A DNA stretch of 64,000 nucleotides. Source: Dugong dugon. Its lineage: Eukaryota; Chordata; Mammalia; Sirenia; Dugongidae. The stretch is from assembly GCA_030035585.1 (NCBI GenBank), contig CM057472.1:88843601-88907600 (forward strand), in the 5' to 3' direction. Numbering within the stretch: position 1 is the stretch's first letter; each line of letters starts with the position of its first letter. A program made the position numbers and the translations under genes. Positions 1 to 11,849 of this stretch are shown here, piece by piece. The notes beneath the pieces were generated by a model. That model did not search any database and was not told the origin of the DNA. It saw nothing but the letters and a program-made list of their open reading frames with translations.

Positions 1-382
1 AAGTGTATTTTAATAAATTTAAAATTGCTGGAGATAAGATCTGCAAAATCAGAAAATCTAGTGCTATTAAAGGTCTTAAAAATAGCCCTGAAATCAACAG
101 CAAAGAAATCACATAAATTCTCAACTCTGAAGAATGAAATAAAGTATTTTATATGTTTCTTTGAAATGTAAATACATCACATGATATCTTCGTTGTGGTC
201 TGTTACTTTACAATACAGAAATCAAATAATATAGGTCATACAATAGCATAAGAAAAATCACTTCTCCCTTTGACCTACTTCCAAAAGCATTTTCCTTTGG
301 CTTTGAAGATGAATAAATATGCTTGTTAAAGTAATAGATTAAGCAATACACTCTTACTAGGGGGTTCTATTAATTATAATCT
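1..382. other. AT-rich non-coding DNA, nothing recognised
   Basis: No open frame of note and no repeat family that I can name. The stretch ends at the target-site duplication of the first SINE. Confidence 0.5.
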
Positions 383-393
383 GGTCCTTGTTT

Positions 394-565
394 GGAGCCC
401 TGGTGGCACGGTGGTTAAGATCTGTGGCTGCTAACCAAAAGTCCGAAGTTCAAATCCACCCTCTACTCCTTGGAAACCCTATGGGGCATTTCTACTCTGT
501 CCTAAAGGGTCACTATTAGTCATAATCTGCTCAACAGTAATGGGTTTGGTTGTTGTTGTTTTTTT
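394..565 (+). mobile_element. AfroSINE-type SINE, full length
   Basis: The head starts GAGCCCTGGTGGCACGGTGG and carries RNA polymerase III box A- and box B-like blocks (GTGGTTAAGA; AAGTTCAAATCC). The body has the conserved CTCCTTGGAAACCCTATGGGG block, and the tail ends in GGGTTTGGTTG followed by T-rich DNA. A perfect 11-bp duplication, GGTCCTTGTTT, sits at 383-393 and 566-576, which proves a retroposition event and fixes the ends. The head resembles tRNA-Asn across the anticodon arm (GGCTGCTAACC). Confidence 0.93.
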
Positions 566-1175
566 GGTCCTTGTTTAAGTAATTTTTAAACTCTGGAAAG
601 AAAATGTTTTATTGTGTAAGTGTACTGATTTCTCTCTTATTCACTAAATGAATGTATATTCGCTGCTCAGGAGATCTAGTTATGTTCCACCTTTGATTAT
701 TATTCCTGTTAATATGAATAGTAAGATATTCCACAGCTAAACAAGTACCATGAATTGAGAAACCTGAAAGTAACTTCCCTTGTAACTTCTTTAGTTATTC
801 CATAAACGTTTAAATATTGGAACCATTTTCTTCAATGAAGACATTTCTATGAAACAGCTAATATTATCCATAATGTTTACCAAGTACCACCATTTTGGTT
901 ATGTAAGCAAGATTAATAGAAGATAAAATTTCACCCAGCAACAGCTAAATGGAAAATCTTAGTCACAGTCCTTAATTCTAGTAAGACAGAAATATTGGCA
1001 AAGAGGTTATGATTATTACCTTTTCAAATTGGTTGGACATTCCCAGCTTCAGAAGCACTAGAAATTTGAAGCCGGCCAAGGATGAGTGAGTAATTTCATG
1101 TTCTTTGCCTAAGAAATGATTCGGTAGTCTTCCAAGTCCTTAGCACTTGAACTATACCTTAAATTGATATACTAA

Positions 1176-1222
1176 TTGAATAGGGTCACTCTGAGTTGGA
1201 ATTGACTCTATGGCAACAGGTA
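1176..1222 (+). mobile_element. AfroSINE 3'-tail fragment
   Basis: Only the last ~45 bp are present (AGGGTCACTCTGAGTTGGAA, then GACTCTATGGCAACAGG). They match the tail of the full copies in this window. The copy is heavily 5'-truncated. Confidence 0.75.
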
Positions 1223-1229
1223 GGTAGAA

Positions 1230-2900
1230 TTGAATAATAAAATTTTTAATATAAGCATACATTTGCAAATGTAGCATGTCCCTACTGCTATTGGATTTGG
1301 AAAGGTTCTAATTTACCAGTATCTAAAAAGTTATGTGTAAAGGAACTGACAACTTATGTATCCCCTTGGTAATTTAAGAATGATGAATTTTTAAAAAATT
1401 GAGTTTCATACATGAGGTAGTCAATACGAACTGCTGCTATGAAAATCAAAATCTTGTGCAAAATTATCAAATTACTCATAATTAATATAAAAATTAGAAT
1501 GCTTGAAGCCTTCATTGACCATTACAAACTACTTTCTTATGAAGAGAGTAAATAAATATTTCTCTATGTGGATTTTTCTTTTAGTGTGTTGGTTTCAACA
1601 CTAGAACTACAAAATATTCAGCTAAGATGAATATGCTTCATTAAAATCAAGAAAAAAAATCCTTCTAGTTTTAATAGGCAGAGATGCTTTCTACTGGGAT
1701 ATTTCGATCTATTGAGCCCTCACCACTGTTACTTATCTTTGTGGTCTTTTATAACCCCTTGAAGAAATGGTTGATGAATGAGAAACCCTAAAGTTTAGGG
1801 AAGTTATATTAGTTGGTTGCGGTCATACTGAAAATAATGGCAGAGTCTGGATTCAAGTTCAAATGGTCTAACTCAAAAATGTCAAGTTTTTTTTTTTAAT
1901 TATACCACTATACTATACTTTTCTCTATAGCCAGTAACAATCTCTGTTACCACCACTACTACCATCATTACAATCTTCCCTCCTTATCTCTTGAGCAATA
2001 GTCTAAGGTCTCAAACCAATGTAGTATGTACCTTTTAGGGCAATTTAATATAGAACTGGTAGTCCTAGGGATCTAGAGCCTAAGTTGAGGTGACTTCAGA
2101 GCTGGGTATAAAAAAAAAAAAATAGACAATGAGGAAGTCTGCTGCATTTAGTAGACACCTCTGAGAACAATGAATAAGTCAGGGTACTAAAGACAAGGAA
2201 ACACAGAGTATGGACCGCATGTTTTTAAATGTGCCAGCTTTGTGCTACCTTAATGTCAGGAACATGCCTTAGCTAAATGTGTAATTCCCTTGTACAGATT
2301 TTATTTAATATTTTGTAGGCAAGATAGAGGAAGAGATTTACATTGCATATCCCATCAAAAACGTTAATGGCTACCATTAGATATTTGTATTCTTTTCTAA
2401 ATCACTACCAGGGTTTTTTTTCCTCTTTTCTTTAACCACATGATGCCCAACCTTGTTCATTCTTCCCTCTTTCCTCTCCAATTCCCCCAAGACATTTAAA
2501 TACCTCTTCCCTTTAGACTGTTGAAAAATTTAGCTCTGCCTCAAGGAGTACTCTCAAATTATACCCTGAATCCCATTACACTAATAAAACAAAGGTTTTA
2601 ATTAAGAGCACCCATCCTTGGTAGGACGCCATGAAAAATTATAGTATTTTTAAAGTAATCTTGACTACCCAGAATCATTGTCTGTAATTTGTATAAACTG
2701 CCACCATTTACGGCATATATGATGCCTGTCTTCATGGTAACTCTGGCTGCTTTCACCTGTCTAACTCTTGTCCTCACAATATTTGCTTCTCATGTCTAAC
2801 TTTGACCATACTCTGAAATGGATTCTGTTCCCAAATATATTTTTCATTGACAATAAATATACAGCTCTATTTATCTAGCATTTCCTATGTGCTTATGTCC
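1230..2900. other. Non-coding DNA, nothing recognised
   Basis: AT-rich, with short poly-A and poly-T runs (for example 2109-2122). I see no repeat family I can name and no open frame worth calling. Old, diverged repeats may be present but are below what can be recognised by eye. Confidence 0.4.
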
Positions 2901-3336
2901 CTGGGTGATGCAAATGGTTTGCACTTGACTACTAACCTAAAGGTTGGTGGTTTCAACCAGGGATGGATTAGCCAATAAGCAAGGTACACACGGGCTTCCT
3001 TGTGCTTGCTTACTAAGCTGTAGTGCACAATTTTACCTGTTTTTCACCACATCAAAATCAAGGATGTGGTGAAATCCATGTGAAATTGAGCACTACAGAT
3101 TAGTAATTAAACACAATTAATCCCATGTTTATCTTGTTGACTATAAGCCCATGAGTGCCTTGCTTACTGGTTAATCTGCCCCTTGTTCCAACCCACCCTG
3201 CAGTGCTGGGGAAAAAAGTCCTGGCGATCTGCTTCTGTAAAGATTACAACCAAGAAAACCCTACAGAGTAGTTCTACTCTGTAATACATGGGGTTGCCAT
3301 GAGTTGGAATCAACCCAGTGGCAACGGGTTTGGTGT
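2900..3336 (+). mobile_element. AfroSINE-type SINE (CCCTGGGTG subfamily) split by an insert
   Basis: The head (GTCCCTGGGTGATGCAAATG, then AAAGGTTGGTGGTTTCAACC) lies at 2900-2958. The rest resumes at about 3186 and runs to the tail GGGGTTGCCATGAGTTGGAA and GGCAACGGGTTTGG. The head is even closer to tRNA-Asn (GGTTGGTGGTTC B-box arm) than the GAGCCCTGG subfamily. The gap between the two parts is filled by the palindromic element at 2959-3185. Confidence 0.85.
2959..3185. mobile_element. Near-palindromic insert, hAT-like non-autonomous element
   Basis: The two halves of this ~227-bp insert are inverted copies of each other. GGATTAGCCAATAAGCAAGG at 2965-2984 mirrors the end at 3157-3176 (CCTTGCTTACTGGTTAATCT). 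The centre has perfect 12-bp arms, TTTCACCACATC at 3042-3053 and GATGTGGTGAAA at 3063-3074. It is flanked by TTTCAACC (2951-2958) and TTCCAACC (3186-3193), an 8-bp duplication with one mismatch, as hAT transposases make. I do not recognise the family. Confidence 0.7.
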
Positions 3337-3565
3337 GGTTTAGTTTATGTTCTTAAGAATGTTTTGAATACTTTACCAAAAATCTCATTTAAACCTTTCA
3401 ACAAATCAGTGAAATGGATATTACTCTCTTCATATCTGCCACTTGGTCTTTCCCTGTACCAAGACTTCGCTGCTTTCATCTTGGTGCTCACACCTTTTGG
3501 TGGGAAAGAGACAGTGTACTCACTAAGCAGACAAGTTCATGGAGCTAAACAGTAGAGGAGAGCTA

Positions 3566-3765
3566 TCCACTGCTATCGAGTTGATTCTGACTCATAATGA
3601 CCCTAGAGGACAGAGTAGAACTGCCCTGTATGGTTTCCAAGGCTGTAAACCTTCATGGATTCAGGCTGTCACATCTTTCTCCCATAGAGCAGCTGGTGGG
3701 TTTGAACCACTGACCTTTTGGTTAGCAGCCAAATGCTTTAACCACTGCACCAGCAGGGCTCCTTC
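3566..3765 (-). mobile_element. AfroSINE-type SINE
   Basis: Reads on the minus strand: the tail is at the left (ATCGAGTTGATTCTGACTCA) and the head at the right (GCACCAGCAGGGCTCC). A target duplication AGAGGAGAGCTA / AGAGGAGAGATA flanks it at 3554-3565 and 3766-3777. The extra middle block (TTCATGGATTCAGGCTGTCA) marks the longer subfamily. Confidence 0.92.
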
Positions 3766-3874
3766 AGAGGAGAGATAGATAACAATTATTCAGTCCTGAC
3801 CTTGGTCTTACATCTAAATGGTTTAATGAGGCAAAATAAATAAAAGTATGTCATATTAAAATTTGATTCACTGA

Positions 3875-4050
3875 GGTTTGTATGGTGCTTTATAACTTCT
3901 GCAATGGTGTCACCTGTATAATGTCCCCTCATCTTCATAGCAAGCCTGAGAACAAACTATTGTTATGACCCCATTTTTACAAAGAAAAGAACACTCATAG
4001 ATGTGGAAAAACCTGCCCCCAAACCTGCTAGCAGATAGCACATGCAAGAG
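3875..4050 (-). mobile_element. MIR-like relic
   Basis: A weak match to the MIR core in reverse: a block of the form 'cttcatagcaagcctgag', then 'ttatgaccccatttttacaaa'. Strongly diverged. Confidence 0.45.
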
Positions 4051-4689
4051 CTAAGTTTTTGTTGTCTCCTTTTAGATTTAAAGTACTTTTAATAATACCA
4101 TGTACTTTATAGTTGTACGTGCATATGGTAGCATCTGTATATACATGTGTGTAATTGTATGTGTATCAAAAAAATGAAGGCAACCGGTTTATAAGCCTAG
4201 GTTATTTAACACAGAGGTTAACAACAGCCTCTTCCCCTAAAAAAAGTAAAAAATTCAAGTACAGTGAATTGCTCAGAAATGTATAACCATAATATGAGGA
4301 ATCTATTTAATTTCATCACGTAAAGCTCATTTTTTCATCTATAATCTAGAAGTAGTTGTTATGGGATTCTGTGTCACTTCAAAAAATAAAATTTTATTTT
4401 GATTTATATATAGGGTAGGTTTTGGTATGTGGGTCCGCATTCTTTTCTGAAGGCTTCTAACATTATTAATCCAGGCCTGTTAACTTAGAATATTCCTTTA
4501 AGTGATTTGGCAATAAAAGAAGAAAAATATGGTGGTAGTTGGAAGAGGAAAATTAAAGTAAAGAGCAATCAGAATAGGTGGTAAAAACGAAAAAAAGACA
4601 ACATATATTATATGCATATTACCAAATGATTATGAACTATAAAGCATGGATCATGTTTGAAATACAAAAGACCTTTTGAGAAGACAATG

Positions 4690-4885
4690 ACAATAGTAAT
4701 TTAAAAAGTTCACATTTTTAACACATATAGTATGCCAAGAACTTTATATGCATTGTCTCATTTAGCCTTCGCATTGGCCCCATGAGGTATTGCAATGATC
4801 ATCCACATTTTGCAGATAAGAAACTAAGATTTTGAGAAGCTAAGCCCAACATCATCCCACTTGCAAGTGATTTAGCCTAGGTTTT
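4690..4885 (-). mobile_element. MIR
   Basis: Reverse MIR core: ATAGTATGCCAAGAACTTTA, CTCATTTAGCCTTCGCATTG, then CACATTTTGCAGATAAGAAA. Confidence 0.8.
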
Positions 4886-4899
4886 CAAAGTGTGGCCAC

Positions 4900-6110
4900 C
4901 AGCAGAAGCATTCTTTCAGGCCTGAGGGTGGGAAGAAATGTAAAAACATGGAGCTGCCAACCCACATGAGTTCATAAATCAAAGAAATTAGGATCATTTC
5001 AAATTGAAAAGTTGAAAAAATTAAGTAATTTGTTGCAACTCAAACATTAAAAATGGAAGAAGTTCTATGGCCACAGGGAGTTAGCAAAAAGAAAAAGAAA
5101 TCAGTGACACTACAAAGCAGATAAAACGTATAATTTTAAAAATATTTTCATTCTCGTTCTCCCTGTGGAGCAGGGAGGAAAGGGAAGAAGGGAAGGGAAG
5201 CGAGAACATGACAGAAGAGAAACCAAAGAGACTCATCCTAAGGGTGACTCAAGGAATTCTCACTGTGAGCAATGGGAAGAGGACTAGATAAAGTTCAGAT
5301 GACATGAAAATCTAAAATATTTATTTGCATTAATTACTTGCGGTAAGGTTTGGATAAATTATTCCCTAGCTAGAAAGAACAGAGGGATGTTAAGTAATTT
5401 GATCACAATCATTACAAACGATGCTTAGATCAAGTTCTCTGTTTCTCAGAGCCTCACCTTAACTCTTGCTATTCACGTCCGCGTTTTTGATTTCAGAGGA
5501 TTGAAGCCAAGAACTGTGCAATCATGAATAAATGGTAAACATACTGTGTGGGTTTGTTTTCCCTTACTCAGGGTTTTCTGTGGGGTGTACGTGGTAGGAG
5601 TTACACCATGCATGGCCAATTGTGTTCAGTTCATAAGTTGATTATAGACATCCCTCCCAGAAAAGCTCCCATCCCTGATAGACTCAACTTTATTACCCAA
5701 CTCTCAGACGCAATGAAAGATTCACGAGGACAGTGATAGTACAGAGGTGTGAAATCTAAAATAATTTCAGGGAAAGATAAAATTAGATCATTGCTCAATC
5801 ACAGTGTGTTGTATACAAGCACAGTGTGGCAAGCTGTGTGCATTATCAAAAATATATCTTTATGAACTATGGCACCTCGTACGAAAGTTACCATTTCTAG
5901 AGATAGGCAGAGAATAATAGCTCACCTAGGCAGTATACTAATGAGAAGCAGAAAATAGTGATGTCTCTCACTAGCTAGTGCACTTTTTCTCACAAAGCTC
6001 ATATCTAAACCTCTTACATTTTACTCAGTGAAAAGTTTACTGGAACCTCATTCAGAACCTTCCTACTCTTACTTTACAAAAAATTCTTAAAGTTGTGATC
6101 TAGCATAGAA
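4900..6110. other. Non-coding DNA, nothing recognised
   Basis: Contains a short purine-rich run at about 5166-5205. The 62-codon frame at 5548-5736 has no support beyond its length. Confidence 0.4.
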
Positions 6111-6114
6111 TTAA

Positions 6115-6254
6115 AGAGCTTGGGCTTGTAGTCTCGTCATTTGGATCAGAATCACAGGCTTCCTCATAGTTTAGCTGTGTGATCATGGCAAGTGGTTTAA
6201 TTTCAAAGCCTCTATTTCCTCACCTCTGAAATGCTGAAATAGGTACAATGTTTC
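6115..6254 (+). mobile_element. MIR, interrupted by the solo LTR
   Basis: Forward MIR blocks: TTTAGCTGTGTGATCATGGC, then CTCTATTTCCTCACCTCTGA. The relic stops at the target site of the LTR that follows. Confidence 0.75.
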
Positions 6255-6259
6255 ATAGG

Positions 6260-6734
6260 TGCTTAGGCTGGGTTCTCTAGAGAAGCAAAACCAGTAAAGC
6301 ATATAAATATATACATAGAGAGAGATTTATATCAAGGAAACAGCTCACATGATTGTAGAGGCTGGAAAGTCCCAAGTCCATGGATCAGGATAGAGGCTTC
6401 TTCTGATTCACGTAGCCGCAGGGGCTGGTGAACCCAAGATCAGCAGGTAGGAGAGCAGGACTCTTGCTCATAGGCTGTAAAGACTGATGAATCCCAAGAT
6501 TGGCAGGTAAGCTGCTAGCTCAAGTCCCAAGAACCGGAGGTCAGACAAACAAGAGGCAGCTGCAGGATCCAGAGAGGGCAAAAGCCAGAATGTCCGCTTA
6601 TATTTGGATGCAGGCTACAAGGAAACTCCCCTTCAACTGATTGGCTACTCACAGCAGATTCCATCATGGAGGTGATCACATAAACACTAAGAATCATGGC
6701 CCAGCCAAACTGACACACAATCTTAACCATCACA
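6260..6734 (-). mobile_element. Solo LTR, ERV-L/MLT2-like
   Basis: In the minus direction the element opens TGTGATGGTTAAGATTG and closes with a GAGAACCCAGCCTAAG-like end. That layout (GATGGTTAA...CAACTTGGCT-type start, GAGAACCC...-type end) is known from MLT2/ERV-L LTRs. A perfect 5-bp duplication ATAGG sits at 6255-6259 and 6735-6739. It belongs to the same family as 29382-30055, sharing the block around AGCTCAAGTCCCAAGAACC. The 91-codon minus frame inside is incidental. Confidence 0.85.
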
Positions 6735-7999
6735 ATAGGGTAAATGTGAGGGTAATAAGTGCAACCATGTAAAGCACAAACACAATGCAAGTGCCCTAGT
6801 TTTTAAAGACAGGTATTTTTCATACAACATGGTACCTCATTCAGTTGTGTGTGTGTGTGTGTTTTAGGTGAAAGTTTACATAGCATGTCATGACGTTGGT
6901 TATGTTTTTCACAATGAATCAACATTCTCATTATTTCCATTATTTTTGTTGTGTTTCCATTAATCTATCTTCCCTGCCTCTGCTTAGCTTCTCATCTTTG
7001 TTTTGGGGTAAATGTTGACTATTTGATCTCATATGGTTGATTAATTTAAGGGAGTGCAGTATTCATGGGTGATATTGTTTATATTATAATCCAATCGCTT
7101 ATTTTAATGAAAGGTGATCAGTAGGAATGGCTTTAGTTCCAAGTTCAAAGGATATCTTACCGTGATAGTCTCAGGGGTTCCCCTAGTCTCTATTGGTCCA
7201 ATAAATCTGGACTTTTTTAGGAATTTGAGTTTTGTCCTACATTTTTCTCCTGTTCTAACCAGGACCCTCTATTGTATTCCTGTTTAGAACAGTCAGTAGT
7301 GGTAGCTGGGTGCCATTTAGTTCTTCTGCTCTCCGGCTAGAAGAGGCTGGTGTTCTTGTGAGCCATTAGCCCTGTGGATTAGTTTTTTCCTTGGGTCTTT
7401 CATTTCCTTCACTTTCCTTTACTCGAGACAGAAAGAGACGAGACCCATAGTTGTATCTTAGATGGCCACTTGCAAGCTTTTAAGATCCCAGGAGTTACTC
7501 ACCAGTCTAAGATGTAGAACATTATCTTTATGAGCTATGTTCTGACAATTGACCTAGATGTCCCCTGAGACTATGATCCTGAGTCTTCAAACCCAGTAAC
7601 TCAGTCCCCTGGGGTGTTTGGATATGTCTAGGAAGTTTTCTTAACTGTGTCCCATATGTTCTCTATTATATATATATGAATATATATGGAGTATACATAA
7701 ACATATATATACATATACCTGCAGATACACCTGTACATGCATGCTCATATACTCACATGTGTGTTCCTATACCTGTTTATGTATACATGTCTACCTATGT
7801 AACCATACATATATTTTATTGGTTGTTACTATTGTTGCAAAATTGTCTGTTATAGTTTTTACTGAAATTGTCCCTTATTCTTCCATACTTCTTGATGTTT
7901 TCATTTACTTTGGTTAAGTTGTGCAGATTTCACCCATATTAACTATTGTCTTTCCCATCACCAAAAATAACAAGTGCTTACTATCTAGGAAGTGGTTCT

Positions 8000-10900
8000 G
8001 CTCCTTTCCCCATGCCTGGTAACCATCAAAAAACATTGCTTTCTGTGTATATACCTGTTCTTGATTTTTTATAAAAGTGATGCTATACAATATTTGTCCT
8101 TCTGTGATTGATTTATTTCACTTAGCATAAGGTCCTCCAGTTTCATCCATGTTATGTCTCACGGACTCATTGTTCTTTATAGGTGCATAGTATTCCACTG
8201 TATGTACGTGCCTCACTTGGTTTATCCATTCCTCCATTGATGGGCATTTAGATTGTTTCCATCATTTTGCTATTGTGAATAATGCTGCACTGCAATGAAC
8301 ATAGGTATGCATCTGTCAATTCGTGTCACTGCTCTTATGTCTCTAGGGTATATAACTTGGAGTGGGATTGCTGGATCATAAGGTATTTCTGTTTCTAGCT
8401 TTTTGAGGAAGCACCATATTGTTTTCCATAGTGGTTGTACCATTTTACAATCCCACAAACAATGTCGAAGGGTTTAAGTCCCCCCACAATCTCACCAGAA
8501 TTTGTTGTTTTGTTTTTTGTTTTACCATTGTCACTTTTGCAGGGGTGAGATGATATTTTGTTGTAGTTTTGATTTGCATCTCTCTAATGACTAATGATTG
8601 TGAGCATCTTTTCATGTATTTGTTGGCCACCTGAATGTCCTTTTTGGTGAATGGTCTGTTCATGTCCTTTGTGAATTTTTTTATTGGATTTTTTGTTTTT
8701 ATGTTGTTGAATTGTTGAAGTATTCCGCATAGTTTAGAGATTAGACCCTTATCAGATATGTCTTTACCAAAGATTTTTTTTCCTAGTCTGTAGGTTCTCT
8801 TTTTGCTCTCTCAGTAAAGTCTTTTGATGAGTGTATTTAACTTTTAGAAGGCCTCAGTTGTCTGATTCATCTTCTGTTATTTTTGCATTTTTTATTTTGT
8901 TTGATATTCTATTCATGCCAAAGATTAGGTCCCCTAGTTTTGACCCTATACTTTCTTCCAGGAACTTTATGGTTTTAGCTTTAACATTTAAGTCATTGAG
9001 CCATTTTGAGTTATTTTTTGTGAATGACATGAGGTATGGATCCTGGTTTATTTTTCTGTATATAGATATCCACTTTTGCCAGCACCATTTGTTGAAGAGA
9101 CTGTTTCTTCCCCATTGAATGGAATTTGACCCTTTGTCAAAGATCATCTACCTGTAGATGGATGGATTTAATTCTGGGTTCTCAATTCTATTCCACTGGT
9201 CTATGTATCTGTCATTGTACCAGCACCAGGCTGTTTTGATTACTGTGGCGGTATAGTAAGTTTTGAGATTGGGAAGTAAGAGGCCTCCTACTTTGTGCTT
9301 TCATATTGCTTTAGCTATTCAGGGCCTTCTTACTTACCATATAAAGTTGGAGATTAGTTTTTCCATTTCATTAAAGAACGTTGTTAGGATTTGGATTTGG
9401 ATTTCATTGTATCCATAGATCACTTTTGGTAGTACTGACATTTTCACAATGTTAAGCCTTCCAATCCATGAGCATGGTATGTTTTTCCATATGTAGATCT
9501 CTCTTAGTTTCTTGCAGTAGCATTTTATAATTTTCCTTGTATAAGTCTTTTATGTCTCCAGTTAGGTTTATTCCTAGGTATTTTATCCTTTTGGAGGCTA
9601 CTATAAGTGGTATTGATTTCTTGATTTCCTTTTCAGAGTCCTCATTGTTAGTCTAGAGGACTCAAACTGATTTTTGTGTGTTGATCTTGTATCCTGCCAC
9701 TTTGCTAAATCCTTCTACTAGTTTCAGAAACTTTCTTGTGGAATCTGTAGGATTTTGTATGTGTAGAATCATGTCATCTGCAAATAAGGAGAGTTTGACT
9801 TCTTCTTTTCAAATTTGGATACCCTTTATTTCCCTTTCTTGCCTTATTGCTCTAGGTAGAACTTCTGGTACAATACTGAATAGGAGTGGTGATAAAGGGC
9901 ATCCTTGTCTTGTTCCCATTCTCAAGGGGAATATTCTCAACGTTTCTCCATTGACAGAAATGTTGGCTTTTGGTTTTGTGTATATGGCTTTAATTATGTT
10001 GAGGAATTTCCCTTCTATTCCTATTTTGTTGAGAGCTTTTGTCAGGAAAGGGTGTTAGATTTTATCAAATGTCTTTTCTGCATTAACTGAGATGATCTTG
10101 TGATTCTTTTCCTTTGTTTTATTTATGTGTTATGTTGATTGATTTTCTAATGTTGAATTTTGGCTTATATATTTATATGAAATATTGGTCTGTAAGTTTC
10201 CTTTTTTGGTGTCTTTGCCTGACTTTGGAATCAGGGTTATGCCAGCTTCATAGAATGAATTAGGGAGTATTTCTTCCTTTTCTATGCTCTGAAATAGTTT
10301 GAGTAGTACCGGTGTGAGCTCTTCTCTGAATGTTTAGTAGAATTCTCCAGTGAAGCTGTCTATGCTGGGTTTTTGTTGACGTTGTTGTTGCTTTGTTTTG
10401 TTTTGTTTGGGGGGGATGTTTATGACTTCTTGAATTTTTCTTTTGTTTTGGGTCTGTTCAAATTTCCTGCCTCTATTTGTGTTAGTTTCGGAGGCTTGTG
10501 TGTTTCTAGAAATTTGTCCATTTCTTCTAGATTTTCAAAGTTGTTGGTATACAGTTTTCATTAATTTTCTGCTATGATCCTTTCTATCTCAGTTGGTTCT
10601 GTTGTATTATCATCCATCTCATTTCTTATTTTGGTTATTTGTTTCTTATTTTTTTCTTTTGTCAGTTTGGTCAGTGGCTTGTCAATTTTACTGGTCCTCT
10701 CAAAGAACCAGCTTCTAGTCTTGTTGATTCTTTCTAGTGTTTTTCTGTTTTCTATTTCATTTATCTCTGCTCTGATCTTTATTATTTCTTTCTTCTGGTA
10801 ACTGTGGGCTTCTTTCGCTGCTCCTTTTCTATTTGTTCAAGCTGTAGGGATAGTCTATTGATTTGGACCCTTTCTTCATTTTTGATGTGTGCATTTATTA

Positions 10901-11166
10901 CTGTAAATTCTCCTCTGAGCATTGCTTTTGCTGCGTCCCAAAGGTTTTAGTATGTTGTGCTTTCATTCTCATTTGAGTCTAAGAAAATTTTTTATTTCAT
11001 TTTTAATTTCTTCTATTACCCGATAGTTTTTAAGTAAGGTGTTATTCAGTTTCCATTTAATTTTTTCCCTTATTCTTTGCTATTGATTTCTAGTTTTATA
11101 GCATTATGATCAAAACAGGTACTTTGTATTATTTCAATGCTTTTGAATTTACTGAGTTTTGCTTTA
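8000..11166 (-). pseudogene. L1 ORF2 reverse transcriptase and C-terminal region, broken
   Basis: Remains of the reverse transcriptase and the C-terminal cysteine-rich part of ORF2, read leftwards. The catalytic FADD box is preserved at 9773-9784 (reverse complement of GTCATCTGCAAA). Short minus-strand frames at 8854-9147 (with YRKINQDPYL-type and IFGMNRISNKI-type blocks) and 8270-8663 carry C-terminal L1 sequence. Many stops and shifts separate them. The plus-strand frames over the same region, such as 9678-10058, are antisense shadows. Confidence 0.85.
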
Positions 11167-11750
11167 TCACCTACTGGAGAATGATACATGTGCATTGGAG
11201 AAAAATGTGTACTGTGCTGCTGTTGAGTAGTATGTTCTGTATATGTCTATGAGGTCTAGTTGGTTGATTGTATTATTTAGTGCTTCTTTATCTTTGTTGA
11301 GTTTCTTTCTAGTAGTTCTGTCCAGCATCAAATGTGGTGTGTTAAAGTCTCCTACTATTACTGTAGAACTGTCTATTTCTCTTTTATATTCTGTTAGAGT
11401 TTGTTTTATGTATTTTGGAGCTCCATCATTGGGTGCATAAATATTTATTATAGTTATGTCCTCTTGGTGGATTGATCCTTTAATCATTATATAATGCCCT
11501 TCCTTGTTTCTAAAAGCAAATTTTGACTTAATGCCTATTTTATCAGATATTCTTACTGCCCGCTCCTGCTCTCTTTTGGCTGCTATTTGCATGATATATT
11601 TTTTTCCATTCTTTGCTTTTTACCTTTTTATGTCTTTGTGCCTAAGTTGTGTCTCCTGTAGGCAACATATTGTTGGGTCATGTTTTTTTAATCCATTCTG
11701 CCACTCTCTGTCCCTTGACTGGTACACTTAAACCATTTACATTTAGTGTG
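11167..11750 (-). pseudogene. L1 ORF2 endonuclease domain, broken
   Basis: This is the longest surviving piece of ORF2 in this L1, an open stretch of 141 codons at 11167-11592. It belongs to the apurinic/apyrimidinic-type endonuclease that nicks target DNA for retrotransposition. Family landmarks are visible: ITIINIYAPN near residues 47-56 of the open stretch, VGDFNTP around residues 80-86 (the catalytic Asp-Phe-Asn block), and a DLIDIYRTYY block further on. Upstream, 11600-11750 in reverse still resembles the N-terminal part of the domain but is interrupted. The reverse transcriptase FADD box survives at 9773-9784 in reverse, far downstream in other broken frames. Confidence 0.88.
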
Positions 11751-11849
11751 ATTATCAATAGGTATAAATTTACTGCCACCATTTTACTATATTTTTTATA
11801 GTGGTGTTAATGGTTTGTTTGTTCCGCTTAATTTTCTGTGCTGACTTCT

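Noticed and set aside
394-460. tRNA-like sequence with box A and box B (also in the other SINE heads)
   Set aside because: These are SINE heads with diverged acceptor stems and SINE bodies attached, not tRNA genes.
8831-10801. Plus-strand frames over the L1
   Set aside because: They are antisense to ORF2; the minus strand carries the recognisable L1 protein blocks.
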